Part shown: positions 32,589 to 40,301 of the stretch, one piece after another
Layout: each line of letters starts with the position of its first letter
How positions within the stretch are numbered: position 1 is the stretch's first letter
Assembly: GCA_947457105.1 (NCBI GenBank)
Contig: CANGUP010000006.1
Coordinates: forward strand, 1 to 40,301
Length of the DNA stretch: 40,301 nucleotides
DNA from: Flavobacteriaceae bacterium
Lineage (GTDB): Bacteria > Bacteroidota > Bacteroidia > Flavobacteriales > Flavobacteriaceae
Direction: 5' to 3'
Notes under the pieces: generated by a model
Databases searched by the model: none
What the model was told of the DNA's origin: nothing
Seen by the model: only the letters and a program-made list of their open reading frames with translations
Position numbers and translations under genes: made by a program

Positions 32589-34871
32589 ATGAATAAAATT
32601 ACTATCCATCTTTTCTTCTTATTTTCGTTTATTTCATCTTATTCACAATTTTATGAAGATTTTGAAAATACTTCCGGCCCAAATCCTCTTCCGTCAACAG
32701 TATGGACTTTAAATTCTGGTAACTGGGCTGTTCACGACAATGGTTTTGGCGTTACAAGAAGATGGGGAATAACAAACCTCACGTCAAATGTGTTTTCTGG
32801 AATAAATTCAGCTTATATGGATAGAGAAAATATAGGAATCGGAAATACCAGCGAAGAACATTTAACAACACCATTAATAACAGTTCCTCCTGCTGGTCAT
32901 TTAAGATTTACATCTCGAACAACAATTTCTAATGATCAAGGTACAATTTATCAAATTAAAGTTACGCCAGCTACAAATACTCAAACAGACTTATCTAACG
33001 CTATAGTTGTAGCAAATTTTTCTGAAAATCAAATTTCTACAAACTTCAATGTTTTTGAAGAAAAAATAATTGATTTATCTGCATTTTCTGGTCAAAATAT
33101 ATATCTAACTTTTACAAAATTAAACACACAACCAACTCTAGTAATTTCTGGTGATCGATGGATTGTAGACAACATTAGTTTAAATTCTTTGACCAATTGT
33201 CAACCTCCAACAGATTTAAATGTTACAAATATATCTGATACTTCTACTGTTTTATCATGGAATCAACCAGGAACATCTACAAGTTGGGCAATATATGTGG
33301 TTCCTTTTGGAGCACCAGCACCAACTGCCACTTCGTCTGGTTTTATTGTTGCTGCAACTAATCCATTTCAAATAACAGGATTAACACCAAATGTTTGTTA
33401 TTCTTATTATGTAAGTAGTCTTTGTAATTCAACACAAAGCAGTCCTTGGGCTGGACCAATGAATTTTTGCACTTATGATTGCACAAACAATGCACAATGT
33501 CCTGAATTTTTAAATTTAATTGCCTTTTTAGATGAAAATAGTAATGGAATTAAGGAAACCAATGAAAACTTTTTCAATCAAGGAAATTTTGTTTATAATA
33601 TCAATTCTGGTTCACCAATAAATGCAAATTCTAATTCTGGTACTTTCAGTATTTTTGATAGTAATTCCACTAATACTTATAATTTAAGTTTTGCTGTAAA
33701 TTCATATTTATCAACATACTATAGTTCAACAAGTACCTATTCTAATATAACAATTCCAACAGGAAGCGGAACTACAACTTATTATTTTCCAGTAACCTTA
33801 ATCCAGCCCTATAATGACCTAAAAGTTTCCCTAATTCCTTATGGACAACCTAGACCCGGATTTAATTATCAAAATATAATAAACTACAGAAACAATGGCT
33901 CTCAGAATATAGATGGAACTGTAACTTTTGTAAACGAACCATTAGTTACAATAACTTCAATATCACAAACAGGTACAACACCTAATTCAAATGGATTTAC
34001 ATATAATTTTACAGACCTTTTACCAAATGAAGAACGATGGATTATAGTTACTATGCAAGTTCCAACAATTCCTACTGTTAATTTAGGCGATTTAATTACA
34101 AATTCTGTTAGTATTACTCCATTAACTGTTGATGCTTTTCCGGATGATAATCAAATGAGTTATTATCAAATAGTTGTTGGTTCGTATGATCCGAATGACA
34201 AAACAGAAGCTCATGGTGGCAAAATTGAAATTGATGATTTTACATCAAATGATTATTTAACATATACCATTCAATTTGAAAATACTGGAACTGCAAATGC
34301 CGAATTTGTTAGAGTTGAAGACTTTCTTGATGCCTCTTTAAATCCAGGTTCGATAGAAATGTTGGGTTCAAGTCATGCTTACAATATGAGACGAATTGGA
34401 AATCAATTGATATGGAATTTTTATAACATTAATCTACCTCCAACTTCTATCAATCCAACAGGAAGTCATGGGTTTATTCAATTTAAAATTAAGCCAACTT
34501 CTGGCTTTGCGCTAGGCGATATAATTCCAAATAAAGCATTCATTTACTTTGATTATAATCCACCAATTATAACAAACGAATTTCAAACTGAATTTGTGCA
34601 ATCTTTAAAAACTACAGAATTTGATAGTTCTAATTTTGTTTTGTATCCAAATCCGACAAATTCTAATATTAATGTAAGTCTGTTAAATTCGTCAGAGGCA
34701 ATTAACTCAATAGAAATTCATGACTTACTTGGGAAAAAGATTAAAGAAGTGCTCAACTCTACTTCAAATGATGTGAATATTGATGTTTCAGAATTATCAA
34801 AAGGTGTTTATTTAGTTCAAATTACAACACAATCTGACTTAAAAATCACCAAGAAATTAATAATCCAATAG
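32589..34871 (+). CDS. T9SS-exported protein: cleaved-adhesin-like domain, FN3, type A sorting domain
   Basis: The product has 760 residues, with a signal peptide cut near SYSQ (about residue 20). The N-terminal domain (about 20-200, FYEDFENTSG ... STVWTL ... GDRWIVDNISL) looks like the cleaved-adhesin/MAM-like jellyroll common in T9SS cargo. One FN3 domain follows (about 204-297). The region from NLIAFLDENSNGIKETNE (about 310) to the end is paralogous to the C-terminal half of the preceding gene, including NDLKVSLIPYGQPRPG, YDPNDKTEAHGGKI and the type A sorting domain (LYPNPTN ... GVYLVQI ... KKLIIQ). No catalytic domain is seen. It is probably a surface protein. It has its own promoter closely resembling that of its paralogue. 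Confidence 0.88.
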   Translation: MNKITIHLFFLFSFISSYSQFYEDFENTSGPNPLPSTVWTLNSGNWAVHDNGFGVTRRWGITNLTSNVFSGINSAYMDRENIGIGNTSEEHLTTPLITVPPAGHLRFTSRTTISNDQGTIYQIKVTPATNTQTDLSNAIVVANFSENQISTNFNVFEEKIIDLSAFSGQNIYLTFTKLNTQPTLVISGDRWIVDNISLNSLTNCQPPTDLNVTNISDTSTVLSWNQPGTSTSWAIYVVPFGAPAPTATSSGFIVAATNPFQITGLTPNVCYSYYVSSLCNSTQSSPWAGPMNFCTYDCTNNAQCPEFLNLIAFLDENSNGIKETNENFFNQGNFVYNINSGSPINANSNSGTFSIFDSNSTNTYNLSFAVNSYLSTYYSSTSTYSNITIPTGSGTTTYYFPVTLIQPYNDLKVSLIPYGQPRPGFNYQNIINYRNNGSQNIDGTVTFVNEPLVTITSISQTGTTPNSNGFTYNFTDLLPNEERWIIVTMQVPTIPTVNLGDLITNSVSITPLTVDAFPDDNQMSYYQIVVGSYDPNDKTEAHGGKIEIDDFTSNDYLTYTIQFENTGTANAEFVRVEDFLDASLNPGSIEMLGSSHAYNMRRIGNQLIWNFYNINLPPTSINPTGSHGFIQFKIKPTSGFALGDIIPNKAFIYFDYNPPIITNEFQTEFVQSLKTTEFDSSNFVLYPNPTNSNINVSLLNSSEAINSIEIHDLLGKKIKEVLNSTSNDVNIDVSELSKGVYLVQITTQSDLKITKKLIIQ

Positions 34872-34875
34872 TTTT

Positions 34876-34906
34876 AAAAAAACCGATTCGTGAATTGGTT
34901 TTTTTT
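34876..34906. terminator. bidirectional terminator between convergent genes
   Basis: An A-run, then ACCGATTC and GAATTGGT forming a short stem (one G-T pair), then a T-run: AAAAAAACC...GGTTTTTTTT. It sits between the stop codons of the T9SS gene (plus) and tspO (minus) and can serve both directions. Confidence 0.8.
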
Positions 34907-34909
34907 ATG

Positions 34910-35383
34910 TTAGTTTAAATACCAAATACTAATTGTCAAAATAGTGGCAAAACTTACCCAAGCTAAATAGGGAATCAAAAGTAATCCAGCTATTTTATCA
35001 ATTTTCTTGAACTGAGTATAAGTTTCAAAAATCATCAGAAGCAACAATACCACTTCAATTGATGCGAGAAGTAAGTTGTGTAATTTGAAAAAAATCAACG
35101 ACCAAAGTGCATTTAAAGCTAATTGAATTATAAAAAACAAAAAAGCCTTTTTTACAAGCGTTTCGTTGCCATCCAGCTTGTTCCATACCAATCCTCCAGC
35201 GACACCCATCATAATGTACAAAGAAGTCCAGACTGGAGCAAAAATCCAATTTGGCGGATTAAAAACAGGCTTTATCAAAGTTGGATACCATGTAGTTATA
35301 CTTTCTCTTGTTACCATTCCAGACAAATAACCTATTACCAAACAGGTCATTACTACTAATGCTATTCTTAAAACTTTTTGCAT
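34910..35383 (-). CDS. tspO: TspO/MBR-family membrane protein
   Basis: The product has 157 residues from the ATG at 35383. A longer frame could start at a TTG at 35416, but the -7 box at 35401-35408 lies inside that extension, so the ATG is chosen. Five hydrophobic helices are visible with the family signatures WYPTLIKPVFNPPNWIFAPVWTSLYIMMG, LALNALWSLIFF and a C-terminal PYLAWVSFATILTISIWYLN. TspO proteins bind tetrapyrroles and sterols or carotenoids and are tied to stress and light responses in some bacteria. The role here is unknown. It is divergent from the mevalonate-pathway genes, an interesting pairing because isoprenoid products are typical TspO ligands. That link is inference. Confidence 0.92.
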   Translation of the reverse strand: MQKVLRIALVVMTCLVIGYLSGMVTRESITTWYPTLIKPVFNPPNWIFAPVWTSLYIMMGVAGGLVWNKLDGNETLVKKAFLFFIIQLALNALWSLIFFKLHNLLLASIEVVLLLLMIFETYTQFKKIDKIAGLLLIPYLAWVSFATILTISIWYLN

Positions 35384-35400
35384 CTTGTTTAAAATTTTCA

Positions 35401-35408
35401 CAAATATA
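35401..35408 (-). promoter_or_regulatory. -7 promoter element of tspO
   Basis: On the minus strand this reads TATATTTG, an exact -7 match, 17 bases before the tspO ATG. It supports the shorter tspO start. No good TTG is found at -33. Confidence 0.6.
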
Positions 35409-35441
35409 GTAAACAAAAACGTGTGGTTTTCGTAAAATAAG

Positions 35442-35449
35442 TATCTTTG
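35442..35449 (+). promoter_or_regulatory. -7 promoter element of the mevalonate operon
   Basis: TATCTTTG is an exact -7 match, 18 bases before the mvaD ATG. It is about 40 bases from the divergent tspO -7 box, so the two promoters share a very small control region. Confidence 0.6.
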
Positions 35450-35467
35450 TACTAAAATTAAGATAAT

Positions 35468-36571
35468 ATGATTTCCGAAAAGGATTTTATTTCTACATCA
35501 CATTCAAACACTATTGAAAAAGGAACATATGAATGGAGTGCTCCAAGTAATATTGCATTAGTGAAATATTGGGGTAAAAAAGACCATCAAATTCCGGCAA
35601 ATCCATCAATAAGTTTTACTTTAAATCATTGTAAAACAATTACAAAATTATCTTTTGAGAAAAAATCGACTTCGATTGACCTCAATGAAACAGGTAATAG
35701 TTTTTCATTTGATTTATTATTTGAAGGTAAACCTAAAGAGGATTTCAAACCAAAAATTCAGAAATTTTTCGAACGAATTGAAGTTTATTGTCCTTATTTA
35801 AAAGCATATCATTTTACAATTGACACTCAAAATACTTTTCCTCACAGTTCAGGAATTGCATCATCGGCATCGGGAATAGCGGCTTTGGCAATGAATATAA
35901 TGAATTTAGAAAAAGCGTTAAATCCTACAATAAAAGATGATTATTTTCACCAAAAAGCTTCTTTCCTAGCAAGATTAGGATCTGGAAGTGCTTGCAGAAG
36001 CATAAAAGGAAATATCGTTGTTTGGGGAAAACACAAAGAAATTGAAGGTAGTTCCGATTTATTTGGAATTGAATTTTCATCAAAAGTTCACTCAAATTTC
36101 GAGAATTATCAAGACACTATCTTGCTTGTTGACAAAGGCGAAAAACAAGTTTCGAGTACTGTTGGACATGATTTAATGCACAATCATCCGTTTGCAGAAC
36201 AAAGATTTTTACAAGCTCATCACAATTTATCAGCATTAAAGTCCGTTTTAGAAAATGGAAATTTAGAAGAGTTTATTAAAATTGTAGAAAGTGAAGCTCT
36301 AACACTTCATTCAATGATGATGACCTCAATGCCATATTTTATTTTAATGAAACCTAATACATTAGAAATCATTAATAAAATTTGGAAGTTTAGAAATGAA
36401 ACCAAAATTCCGGTATGTTTCACATTAGACGCAGGTGCAAACGTTCATGTTTTGTATCCCGAAAACGTTAGAGTTGAAACTTTGCAATTTATTAAGGACG
36501 AATTAGTTGGCTATTGTCAAAATGGTCAGTATATTTGTGATGAAATTGGTTTTGGAGCACAAAAGTTATAA
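35468..36571 (+). CDS. mvaD: diphosphomevalonate decarboxylase
   Basis: The product has 367 residues and is cytoplasmic. The GHMP-family start APSNIALVKYWGKKD (about 21-35) carries the conserved Asn, Tyr and Lys of the mevalonate-diphosphate site. The ATP loop PHSSGIASSASGIAALA (about 125-141), the GSGSACRSIKG segment and the C-terminal LDAGANVHVLYP, with the catalytic Asp, are all clear. It makes isopentenyl diphosphate from diphosphomevalonate with ATP, the last step of the mevalonate pathway. Its length is normal. It is first of three tight genes; the next starts 24 bp later. Confidence 0.95.
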   Translation: MISEKDFISTSHSNTIEKGTYEWSAPSNIALVKYWGKKDHQIPANPSISFTLNHCKTITKLSFEKKSTSIDLNETGNSFSFDLLFEGKPKEDFKPKIQKFFERIEVYCPYLKAYHFTIDTQNTFPHSSGIASSASGIAALAMNIMNLEKALNPTIKDDYFHQKASFLARLGSGSACRSIKGNIVVWGKHKEIEGSSDLFGIEFSSKVHSNFENYQDTILLVDKGEKQVSSTVGHDLMHNHPFAEQRFLQAHHNLSALKSVLENGNLEEFIKIVESEALTLHSMMMTSMPYFILMKPNTLEIINKIWKFRNETKIPVCFTLDAGANVHVLYPENVRVETLQFIKDELVGYCQNGQYICDEIGFGAQKL

Positions 36572-36595
36572 TTTAACATTACCTCAAATCAGAAT

Positions 36596-37534
36596 ATGAA
36601 AGGACCTCTATTTTATTCAAAAATATTACTCTTCGGAGAATACGGAATCATTAAAGACTCTAAAGGTTTATCTATTCCTTATAATTTCTACAACGGAGCT
36701 TTAAAAGTGGATGAAAATCCAACTCAAGAAGCCATCAAGTCTAATGAAAGTTTACGAAAATTCGTAGTTTATTTAGAAGAGCTACAAAACGAACAACCAG
36801 ATTTAGTTACGTTTAACATAGAACTTTTAAAAGCTGATGTTGCTAGAGGAATGTATTTTGATTCAAGTATCCCACAAGGCTATGGCGTAGGAAGTAGTGG
36901 TGCATTAGTTGCTGCTATCTATGACAAATATGCAAACGATAAAATCACAGTTTTAGAAAATCTAACTCGTGAAAAATTACTGCAACTAAAGACAATTTTC
37001 TCTCAAATAGAATCTTTTTTTCACGGAAAAAGTTCTGGTCTAGACCCTTTAAATAGCTATTTGAGCATTCCTATTCTTATAAATTCTAAAGATAATATTG
37101 AAGCAACTGGCATTCCTTCTCAAAGTTCTGAAGGTAAAGGCGCTGTCTTCTTGTTAGATTCTGGAATTGTAGGTGAAACTGCTCCAATGGTAAATATTTT
37201 TATGGAAAACCTAAAAGATCAAGGTTTCCGTGCTATGTTGAAAAACCAGTTTGTAAAATACACCGATTTATGTGTAGAAAACTTTCTTGGTGGTGATAAA
37301 AAATCATTGTTTTCAAATACAAAAAAACTTTCAGCAGTAGTATTAAATAACTTTAAACCAATGATTCCTGAACAATTTCACGGAATTTGGCAAAAAGGAA
37401 TTGACACTAATGACTACTACTTAAAACTTTGTGGCTCTGGTGGTGGTGGCTACATTCTGGGTTTCACAGAAGATTTAGAAAAAGCTAAAAAATCACTTAA
37501 AGATTATAAGTTAGAAGTTGTTTATCAATTTTAA
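36596..37534 (+). CDS. mevalonate kinase-like GHMP kinase
   Basis: The product has 312 residues. The GHMP plan is seen in FYSKILLFGEYGIIKDSKGLSIPY (N-terminal substrate strand), the ATP-binding loop IPQGYGVGSSGALVAAIYD (about 97-115) and the C-terminal CGSGGGGYILGF glycine motif. FFHGKSSGLDPLNSYL resembles the mevalonate-kinase helix that holds the catalytic Asp. It likely phosphorylates mevalonate, fitting its place right behind mvaD. Phosphomevalonate kinase is the main alternative, because both belong to the GHMP group. Confidence 0.85.
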   Translation: MKGPLFYSKILLFGEYGIIKDSKGLSIPYNFYNGALKVDENPTQEAIKSNESLRKFVVYLEELQNEQPDLVTFNIELLKADVARGMYFDSSIPQGYGVGSSGALVAAIYDKYANDKITVLENLTREKLLQLKTIFSQIESFFHGKSSGLDPLNSYLSIPILINSKDNIEATGIPSQSSEGKGAVFLLDSGIVGETAPMVNIFMENLKDQGFRAMLKNQFVKYTDLCVENFLGGDKKSLFSNTKKLSAVVLNNFKPMIPEQFHGIWQKGIDTNDYYLKLCGSGGGGYILGFTEDLEKAKKSLKDYKLEVVYQF

Positions 37535-37544
37535 CTTATAAGTC

Positions 37545-38462
37545 ATGCTAAGCAGACAAACCAAACTCACCATACTGAAAATACTCAGCATGTTTTCTGT
37601 GGTTCGTGGTTACAATATTCCTATTATTGCTTTAGCTCAATATCTATCTGCAATTTTTATTATGGCTCCAGAGAAAAGATCATTATCGGTTATTTTAGAT
37701 TTTAATCTTTTTATAATAGTACTAGCGTCAAGTTTAACAATTGCTTCTGGTTATATAATAAACAATTTTTACGACAGCAAAAAAGACTTAATAAACAGAC
37801 CTAATAAATCCCAAATTGATCGATTAGTAAGTCAGAGAACAAAACTTCAAATCTATTTTACAATTAATTTTATTGTCGTTCTAATAGCTCTTTTAGTTTC
37901 TTTTAGGGCTGTTTTATTTTTCTCTGTCTATATTTTTTTAATTTGGTTTTACTCACACAAACTAAAAAAATACCCCATTATCGGTAATTTAACAGCTGCT
38001 TTTCTTGCTGTACTACCTTTCTTTGCAGTACTTTTATACTATAAAAACTTGTATCCACAGATATTTGCTCACGCATCATTTTTGTCTCTCCTGATATTGA
38101 TTAGAGAAATGATAAAAGATTTAGAAAACCTAAAAGGAGATATTGCAAATGATTATAAAACAATTCCTGTAAAATTTGGAGAAGAATATACAAAAAAAAT
38201 CATCACAGGTTTAACTATACTCACTATTTTTCCGGTTTACTTATTGGTAGAAATATACGATGTAGGATATATGGATATTTATTTTTACGTAAGTTTAATT
38301 ATTCTCATATTCTTTTTACTTCTTTTGTGGAAAGCAGAGAACAAAACACAATATTTACAATTGCATATTATTTTGAAATTTTTGATTGTATCAGGCGTTT
38401 TCAGTATTGTATTAATCGATCCTCAAGTACTAATTCACGGCAAGACTTTGCTTAAAATTTAG
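37545..38462 (+). CDS. UbiA-family prenyltransferase
   Basis: The product has 305 residues with about eight hydrophobic helices. The first prenyl-diphosphate motif is NNFYDSKKDLINRPNK (about 68-83) and the second is EMIKDLENLKGDIANDYKTIPVKFG (about 187-211); both are Asp-rich and bind Mg-diphosphate. Related Bacteroidota proteins are commonly annotated as geranylgeranylglycerol-phosphate geranylgeranyltransferase, but the acceptor cannot be told from sequence. It lies 10 bp after the kinase and probably consumes isoprenoid made through the same operon's pathway, at the inner membrane. Confidence 0.88.
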   Translation: MLSRQTKLTILKILSMFSVVRGYNIPIIALAQYLSAIFIMAPEKRSLSVILDFNLFIIVLASSLTIASGYIINNFYDSKKDLINRPNKSQIDRLVSQRTKLQIYFTINFIVVLIALLVSFRAVLFFSVYIFLIWFYSHKLKKYPIIGNLTAAFLAVLPFFAVLLYYKNLYPQIFAHASFLSLLILIREMIKDLENLKGDIANDYKTIPVKFGEEYTKKIITGLTILTIFPVYLLVEIYDVGYMDIYFYVSLIILIFFLLLLWKAENKTQYLQLHIILKFLIVSGVFSIVLIDPQVLIHGKTLLKI

Positions 38463-38537
38463 AAGCTAATCAGTAGTAATTCTTGCAATCCGTTTTCCTG
38501 CTGTCCGCACTACATGGTAGTTGCTCCCATCAGGGCT
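38463..38537 (-). ncRNA. possible structured intergenic RNA/repeat (Flavo-1-like)
   Basis: On the minus strand the element begins AGCCCTGATGGGAGC and continues to GCGGACAGCAGGAAAACGG. A hairpin GC-ACTAC-cat-GTAGT-GC (with one bulge, 38507-38524) is enclosed by CCTG/CAGG pairing (38531-38534 with 38497-38500). It is less AT-rich than its surroundings. The conserved-looking ends AGCCCTGAT and GGACAGCAGG match a widespread Flavobacterium intergenic family I remember, perhaps the Flavo-1 motif of Rfam. The name is from memory and unverified. It lies between convergent genes. Confidence 0.45.
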
Positions 38538-38578
38538 AAAGAGTATGCCATTTGACTTGAATTCAGAATTCCATAAAA

Positions 38579-39094
38579 CTATTCATCTTTAAACCAACTC
38601 GAATACATTACGTAATTATTAGAAATACGCTCAATTTCACCAGCAAAATCTGAAGCATTAATATCTTTAACTTTTTTGGCAGGAACTCCAGCATAAATCG
38701 TCCCAGATTCTACAATAGTATTTTGAGTAACAACAGCTCCAGCTGCGATAATTGCATTGCTTTCCACAACACAATTATCCATAACGATTGCTCCCATTCC
38801 AATCAATACATTATCATGCAACGTACAACCATGAACAATTGCATTGTGTCCAATTGAAACATTATTACCAATATTTGTAGGATGTTTTAAATAAGTAGCA
38901 TGTATAACTGCCCCATCCTGAATATTCACTTTATTACCAATCTTAATATAATGAACATCTCCACGAATGACAGCATTAAACCATACGCTACATTGAGAAC
39001 CAAACTCAACATCACCAACAATTGTAGCATTTTCAGCTACGTAACAATCTTCTGGAATCTTTGGTGATTTCCCATTTACTGATTTTATTATCAT
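38579..39094 (-). CDS. gamma-class carbonic anhydrase/hexapeptide-repeat protein
   Basis: The product has 171 residues. It is a left-handed beta-helix of hexapeptide repeats (ATIVGDVEFG, CSVWFNAVIRGD, NIQDGAVIHA, NNVSIGHNAIVHGCTL). The three zinc-ligand His of the gamma class fall in VIHATY and IGHNAIVH. GTIYAGVPAKKVKDI ends the helix before a C-terminal alpha helix. It may hydrate CO2, though many close relatives (YrdA/PaaY-like) have weak or unknown activity. It starts 8 bases after a terminator hairpin that follows the PorP/SprF gene. Confidence 0.9.
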   Translation of the reverse strand: MIIKSVNGKSPKIPEDCYVAENATIVGDVEFGSQCSVWFNAVIRGDVHYIKIGNKVNIQDGAVIHATYLKHPTNIGNNVSIGHNAIVHGCTLHDNVLIGMGAIVMDNCVVESNAIIAAGAVVTQNTIVESGTIYAGVPAKKVKDINASDFAGEIERISNNYVMYSSWFKDE

Positions 39095-39102
39095 AGTATA
39101 CT

Positions 39103-39134
39103 AAAAAAGAATCCTGATATTTTACATCAGGATT
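39103..39134 (-). terminator. terminator between porP/sprF and the carbonic anhydrase
   Basis: AATCCTGAT (39110-39118) and ATCAGGATT (39126-39134) form a perfect 9-bp stem with a seven-base loop. On the minus strand it is followed by CTTTTTTAG. It ends 8 bases before the carbonic anhydrase ATG. Confidence 0.85.
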
Positions 39135-39147
39135 ACTTATTATATTA

Positions 39148-40149
39148 TTAATTAATTGCAGGACAGTTACAGTGATATTTTTCTGGTTTACAGAACAAAT
39201 TAATTCCTAAAGTAAGTTGGTGAAAACCTCCTGTATCAAATTTTATATCGCCCAATAATTGTGAATATGTATAAGAAAACATATAGTTCTTATAGTTTAT
39301 ACCTAATATAGGAGTGACATATTGTAGTTTTTGATTTGCAATTGCAACTCCATCTAAATATTCAGCACCATCTAAACTTCTTCTATAAGACAATCCACCC
39401 CAAACTCTTCCAAATTCAAGATTTTTATATGCTTTGATATTCAAATCTACTGTTGACTCTTTAGTTAAGAAAGCATGCTGAAACATAACTGATGGCTCCA
39501 ACAATATTCTATCTGCGTCACCAAAAGTATATCCCATATTGTATATAAGTCTTCTTAAATTTACTGGTTCTCTTACCGAATAAATTCTTCTTTCACTGGC
39601 TAATGCATTTTTAACAGTAAAATGCGCATAGAAGTCTAAGAAATTATAAGATGCACCAATATCAACATTAAAATAATTAGCCTTTTGAACTATTGTTCCA
39701 TCAATTGTCGGATCAAAGGCAGGGTTACCGTCTCTAAAATCTGTTTCATCTAGTAAACTTTGTGCAAATCCAACATTAACTCCAAAAGACAATTGATTCA
39801 AGTCTACATTATCTCTAGAAAACATAATATGATGCGCATAAGCAACTCTAAATCCTTTTTGTGAATGATATCCATTTTTATCGTTCAACAAAATAATTCC
39901 AAGTCCATCTTTTTCGGTAATACTTCCATTAAAACTCAAAGTTTGTAACGCAGGCGCATCTTCTTGACCAAACCATTGTTGTCTACCTGTTAAACGAACT
40001 TTTGCACAATTTGCAGCACCTGCCATAGATGGATGCAACAAGAAATAATTATCAGACAAATAATCTGAATATACAGGTAAAATTTCTTGAGAATAAGATT
40101 GTTTAGTAATTAACACCACTAAAGCAAGTAAAAAATGTTTAATCTTCAT
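39148..40149 (-). CDS. type IX secretion membrane protein PorP/SprF
   Basis: The product has 333 residues. The signal peptide is cut near SYSQ (about residue 20). The mature start LPVYSDYLSDNYFLLHPSMAGAANCAKVRLTGRQQW is the signature of the PorP/SprF family (YxxNxxxxNPAxAG...RxQW). About a dozen beta strands follow, and the C-terminus is a Cys-containing CKPEKYHCNC tail. These outer-membrane proteins assist export or surface attachment of specific T9SS cargo with type B sorting domains. Here the gene lies 7 bp after exactly such a cargo gene, like sprF after sprB. The cargo pairing is inference from that adjacency. Confidence 0.93.
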   Translation of the reverse strand: MKIKHFLLALVVLITKQSYSQEILPVYSDYLSDNYFLLHPSMAGAANCAKVRLTGRQQWFGQEDAPALQTLSFNGSITEKDGLGIILLNDKNGYHSQKGFRVAYAHHIMFSRDNVDLNQLSFGVNVGFAQSLLDETDFRDGNPAFDPTIDGTIVQKANYFNVDIGASYNFLDFYAHFTVKNALASERRIYSVREPVNLRRLIYNMGYTFGDADRILLEPSVMFQHAFLTKESTVDLNIKAYKNLEFGRVWGGLSYRRSLDGAEYLDGVAIANQKLQYVTPILGINYKNYMFSYTYSQLLGDIKFDTGGFHQLTLGINLFCKPEKYHCNCPAIN

Positions 40150-40156
40150 TGTTTTT

Positions 40157-40301
40157 TTATCTTTTTAATGAGAAATGGGCTTTAAATTGTTTCATCGCAC
40201 CAGCTTCAGGATAGTCAACTGTAAACCAGTAATCCGTTGATGGCATTAGGTTTCCGTTGTAAGTACCATCCCATCCTTTACTTGCTGGACTGATTTGTTT
40301 A
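40157..40301 (-). CDS. C-terminus of a T9SS type B (gliding-motility-type) cargo protein
   Basis: The last 47 codons of a gene that runs off the right edge are present. The translation includes SKGWDGTYNGNLMPSTDYWFTVDY and ends KQFKAHFSLKR. This is the end of the type B sorting domain (GWDGxxxGxxxPxxxYWYxxxY ... GHFxLKR pattern) found in SprB-like adhesins and many large surface proteins. The stop is at 40157-40159, seven bases before the PorP/SprF start at 40149. The rest of the protein is outside the window. Confidence 0.88.
   Translation of the reverse strand, partial: KQISPASKGWDGTYNGNLMPSTDYWFTVDYPEAGAMKQFKAHFSLKR

Noticed and set aside
35384..35416. Eleven-residue N-terminal extension of tspO from a TTG
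   Set aside because: The extension contains the -7 promoter element (35401-35408), and an ATG with normal TspO N-terminal sequence follows.

Overview
The window looks like a chromosomal segment of a Flavobacterium-type Bacteroidota. The evidence is AT-rich DNA, promoters of the TTG-N18..20-TAnnTTTG kind, absence of obvious Shine-Dalgarno sequences, SusC/SusD outer-membrane import proteins, type IX secretion (T9SS) C-terminal sorting domains of types A and B, a PorP/SprF protein, and a mevalonate-pathway gene cluster. This assignment comes from recognising families by eye, not from a database search.

Layout. (1) 1-4128, minus strand: a tightly packed and overlapping operon of type III pantothenate kinase (coaX), an outer-membrane beta-barrel protein, a TPR protein, the LPS-export lipoprotein LptC, a small membrane protein, and the first codons of a CNNM/CorC-family protein. 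(2) 4148-4372: divergent promoters, a tRNA-Phe and its terminator, followed by a gene-free stretch holding an imperfect inverted repeat. (3) 4799-26370: a starch/maltodextrin utilisation locus. On the minus strand are susC, susD, a susE-like lipoprotein and a large T9SS-exported alpha-amylase. On the plus strand are a LacI-type regulator, an MFS sugar transporter, beta-phosphoglucomutase, a GH65 maltose phosphorylase, a periplasmic GH13 neopullulanase-like enzyme, an alpha/beta-hydrolase, a GH31 alpha-glucosidase and a lipoprotein GH13 amylase. (4) 26455-28472: a glycerophosphodiester phosphodiesterase lipoprotein and a HI0933-type flavoprotein. (5) 28595-34871: two large paralogous T9SS cargo proteins. 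(6) 34910-38462: TspO, divergent from diphosphomevalonate decarboxylase, a mevalonate-kinase-like GHMP kinase and a UbiA prenyltransferase. (7) 38463-40301: a structured intergenic repeat-like element, gamma carbonic anhydrase, PorP/SprF and the C-terminus of a type-B T9SS cargo protein.

How the starch genes probably work together (inference from families and order): the T9SS amylase cuts starch outside the cell. SusE and SusD bind the products and SusC imports them. The periplasmic GH13 and GH31 enzymes trim maltodextrins to maltose and glucose. The MFS protein brings maltose into the cytoplasm. GH65 phosphorolyses maltose to glucose plus beta-glucose-1-phosphate, and PgmB converts the latter to glucose-6-phosphate. 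Two CGAAAACGTTTTCG-type palindromes, one in the susC/lacI gap and one between lacI and the transporter, are the likely operators of the LacI regulator.

No CRISPR array, insertion sequence, prophage or rRNA was seen. I found no strong candidate for an entirely new system. The most interesting signals are the operator pair, hairpin-terminators placed immediately before start codons, the structured element at 38463-38537, the two T9SS paralogues with matching promoters, and an esterase-like gene embedded in the starch operon.
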